A stretch of 64,000 nt of DNA. Source: Rhizobium anhuiense (GTDB taxonomy: Bacteria; Pseudomonadota; Alphaproteobacteria; Rhizobiales; Rhizobiaceae). This document shows, piece by piece, positions 63,659 to 64,000 of this stretch. A program made the translations under genes and the position numbers. The notes below the pieces were generated by a model. It saw nothing but the letters and a program-made list of their open reading frames with translations, made no database searches and was not told the DNA's origin. The stretch is taken from the NCBI RefSeq assembly GCF_003985145.1, contig NZ_ML133530.1:169581-233580 (forward strand), in the 5' to 3' direction. The stretch's first letter is position 1; each line of letters opens with the position of its first letter.

Positions 63659-64000
63659 TCTTCACTCCGCCGTATCGTTCTTCATCGCCAACCTAGCGAG
63701 TGAGGCGCGTCATAGGCAAGCACCCTGGAATTCCGCGTCGGGCACCCCATATATGGCTTGTCTCCCCGGCCGAAGCCTTTCTTTCAGGATTCGGCAAAAC
63801 GAATCTCAAAAACCACCCAATCGGGCGGGAGATTTGCTTGTTTTTGAAGGCGACCCATAAAAGCCCTTCATTTTCAACCTGTTACAAAAATGTCAAAAAA
63901 CTTTGGCTAGGTGTGTTGACTTGGAAAAGGGGTTAGTTCTATAAGCCCCCTCACTGAACGAGGGCGGCGGCGCTGCTGGCGACGAAGTCTTTCGTTCTAA
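63659..64000 (+). promoter_or_regulatory. Strong promoter and leader, probable start of an rRNA operon
   Basis: No gene is seen in these 342 bp. TTGACT (63916-63921) and CTATAA (63939-63944) are separated by 17 bp, a near-perfect sigma-70 promoter preceded by an A/T-rich upstream stretch (63840-63905), and followed by GC-rich leader sequence ending ACGAAGTCTTTCGTTCTAA. This resembles the leader before 16S rRNA in Rhizobiaceae, where an rRNA operon often lies in this position. The 16S gene itself is outside the window, so the rRNA link is inference. Confidence 0.65.

Overview
The window is a stretch of core chromosome from a Rhizobium-type alphaproteobacterium. The gene content and order point to the R. 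etli / R. leguminosarum group, but the species cannot be fixed from sequence reading alone. The evidence for this group is the hemE/ppsR junction that carries the chromosomal replication origin in alphaproteobacteria, rhizobial regulators (chvG/chvI, actR/actS), the short alphaproteobacterial HprK, DivL with tyrosine in place of the kinase histidine, the 536-residue ATP-type PckA, and high-GC genes with frequent 1, 4 and 8 bp overlaps. I see no transposase, integrase, phage gene, CRISPR array or tRNA. Coding density is very high, so most unexplained sequence lies in short regulatory gaps.

Layout. 1-1259 (minus): haem genes hemJ (partial) and hemE. 1260-1659: presumptive oriC, with one perfect and three imperfect DnaA boxes, GANTC sites and an AT-rich side. 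1660-5290 (plus): ppsR, maf, aroE, coaE, dnaQ. 5357-6456 (minus): secB, fxsA. 6579-11925 (plus): Tim44-like protein, mltA, smr, an HTH regulator, gyrB. 12013-12943 (minus): nitroreductase and a DUF2218 protein. 13114-23223 (plus): glutathionyl-hydroquinone reductase, FAH-family enzyme, phaZ, DUF2852 protein, YgjP-like metallopeptidase, trpF-trpB-trpA-accD-folC. 23295-35276 (minus): a packed run divL, tsaE-amgK fusion, murU-like gene, addB, addA, trxA. 35480-41158 (minus): ahcY; the regulatory PTS genes ptsH, EIIA and hprK; and chvG/chvI. 41479-44303 (plus): pckA, arfB, alkB. 44331-49764 (minus): hisB, DUF2628 protein, hisH, two uncharacterised genes, hisA, hisF, hisE, coaA. 50001-56809 (plus): hslV, hslU, DUF1402 secreted protein, cytochrome P450, glcB. 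56881-63658: L,D-transpeptidase (minus), mmcB (plus), then actR, actS, hrpB and an ornithine-cyclodeaminase-family gene (minus). 63659-64000: a strong promoter and leader that look like the start of an rRNA operon just outside the window.

How the genes fit together. Replication and cell-cycle functions (oriC, gyrB, dnaQ, divL, addAB, mmcB) sit near the origin. The PTS proteins without a sugar permease, HprK, ChvG/ChvI and PckA form one regulatory and gluconeogenic block. Cell-wall turnover recurs: mltA, the AmgK/MurU recycling pair, the L,D-transpeptidase and possibly the DUF1402 protein.

The most noteworthy observations are: the DivL pseudo-kinase heading an operon with the TsaE-AmgK fusion, MurU and AddAB; an AddB without iron-sulfur cysteines; an AccD whose zinc ribbon has lost three of four cysteines; an MltA without any export signal; palindromic operators upstream of ahcY and pckA; and a dispersed palindromic repeat present twice. 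Nothing here looks like a defence island or a wholly new multi-gene system.
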